Shown: in pieces, positions 6,019-6,606 of the stretch
Numbering within the stretch: position 1 is the first letter of the stretch
Layout of the letters: each line of letters opens with the position of its first letter
From: Acetobacteraceae bacterium
GTDB lineage: Bacteria; Pseudomonadota; Alphaproteobacteria; Acetobacterales; Acetobacteraceae
Length of the DNA stretch: 6,606 nucleotides
Assembly: GCA_027323595.1 (NCBI GenBank)
Contig: DAHWBL010000166.1
Span: forward strand, 1 to 6,606
Reading direction: 5' to 3'
Translations under genes and position numbers: made by a program
The notes under the pieces: model-generated
What the model saw: only the letters and a program-made list of their open reading frames with translations
Databases searched by the model: none
Told to the model about the DNA's origin: nothing

Positions 6019-6606
6019 ATGCTGGCAGGACAGCAGGGCGCGACGGCCGCGCCGACCGAACAGGCGCAGCCGGTTCAACCCGGCAATGGCGGCGCAGCGA
6101 TCGACTTCGCGGCGGCCATCGTCGCCGCCGCCGACGACGCCATCATCGCCACCGATCTGGATGGCCGGGTCCTGGTCTGGAACCACGCCGCCACGCGCAT
6201 TTTCGGCCACGAAGCCGGCGAGATGCTCGAACAGGATTTCGCCCGGCTGATCCCGCCGGACCGGCCCGAGGAGGACCGGCGCACACTTGCCGCGATCGCG
6301 CGCGGTGAGCGGATCGGCCATCTGGAAACCCTGCGTCTGCACAAAGACGGGCGGCTGATCAACGTGTCGGTGTCGGTGGCCCCGGTCGCTGACGCGCACG
6401 GGCGGATCGTCGCCGCCGCGCGGGTGATCCGCGACGTGACCGAGCAGCGGCGACAGGATCGCGAACTGGTGCGCGTCAGCCGGCTCTATGCCGCGCTCAG
6501 CCAGGTCAGCCTCGCGGTCGTCACCGCCACCACCCAGACCGAACTGCTGGATGAGGCCTGCCGGGCGCTGGTCGTGCAGGGCGGATTTCGCACCGTGGGA
6601 ATCTGC
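6019..6606 (+). CDS. PAS-GAF sensor protein, N-terminal part (3' end outside window)
   Basis: The first 196 codons of a signalling protein. Residues 29-142 form a PAS domain with its C-terminal PAC part: DDAIIATDLDGRVLVWN (39-55), the IFGHEAGEML helix (61-70), RLHKDGRLINVSVSVAPV (106-123) and ending in VIRDVTEQ (136-143). A helical linker leads into the start of a GAF domain, SRLYAALSQVSLAVV (154-168) and GGFRTVGI (188-195). Such PAS-GAF modules usually head a histidine kinase or a GGDEF/EAL protein; the output part is cut off. There is no signal peptide or membrane segment, so sensing is probably cytoplasmic. The ATG at 6019 is chosen for AGGA at 6005-6008; in-frame ATGs at 5947 and 5884 have poorer sites. 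It is divergent from the transporter operon, but a regulatory link is not shown. Confidence 0.85.
   Translation, partial: MLAGQQGATAAPTEQAQPVQPGNGGAAIDFAAAIVAAADDAIIATDLDGRVLVWNHAATRIFGHEAGEMLEQDFARLIPPDRPEEDRRTLAAIARGERIGHLETLRLHKDGRLINVSVSVAPVADAHGRIVAAARVIRDVTEQRRQDRELVRVSRLYAALSQVSLAVVTATTQTELLDEACRALVVQGGFRTVGIC

Noticed and set aside
4440..6308. Long plus-strand open frame of about 620 codons opposite the transporter gene
   Set aside because: It lies antisense to a well-supported MFS gene and its translation is low-complexity, rich in Arg, His, Gln and Pro, as expected from a shadow frame in GC-rich DNA. It also crosses the divergent control region and enters the sensor gene in another frame.
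1..6606. Mobile element, CRISPR array, tRNA, rRNA or riboswitch
   Set aside because: No transposase-like protein, terminal repeats, regularly spaced identical repeats or recognisable RNA structures were seen; non-coding DNA is limited to short spacers.

Overview
The window is very GC-rich, dense bacterial chromosome with tight, often overlapping genes. Codon use, a twin-arginine-type signal peptide, and the families present (an Azospirillum/Acetobacteraceae-style glycosyltransferase pair, a metabolite:H+ symporter, a PAS-GAF sensor) suggest an alphaproteobacterium, possibly Acetobacteraceae. No rRNA, tRNA, mobile element or CRISPR array is visible, so the placement rests on protein style alone.

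Left block (2-2186, plus strand): the 3' end of a glycan-building operon. A truncated GT4-like glycosyltransferase overlaps a complete GT4-like glycosyltransferase by ATGA. That gene overlaps by ATGA a small protein with a recurring alphaproteobacterial beta-rich accessory domain (GWAFDP...FR.DL..AGIGDG). The three are probably translationally coupled and act in synthesis of a surface polysaccharide or another glycan.

Convergent spacer (2187-2287): about 100 bases with three degenerate 14-bp repeats, an AT-rich patch and a 6-bp-arm hairpin. It separates the glycan operon from an operon on the opposite strand.

Middle block (2288-5813, minus strand), in order of transcription: an MHS-type major facilitator transporter, a Tat-exported NMT1/SsuA-like substrate-binding protein, and an FAD-dependent aromatic-ring monooxygenase resembling 6-hydroxynicotinate 3-monooxygenase (NicC). 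The likely job is uptake and first hydroxylation of an aromatic or N-heterocyclic acid. The NicC residues recalled as substrate-contacting are only partly kept, so the substrate is probably not 6-hydroxynicotinate. No ABC permease or ATPase gene accompanies the binding protein here. A four-codon mini-ORF with a good Shine-Dalgarno site overlaps the binding-protein start.

Right block (5814-6606): a divergent control region of about 205 bases. It carries a perfect inverted repeat (AGTGGA-N6-TCCACT) just upstream of the transporter and a 7-bp direct repeat upstream of the sensor gene. It is followed by the 5' part of a PAS-GAF signalling protein whose output domain lies beyond the window.
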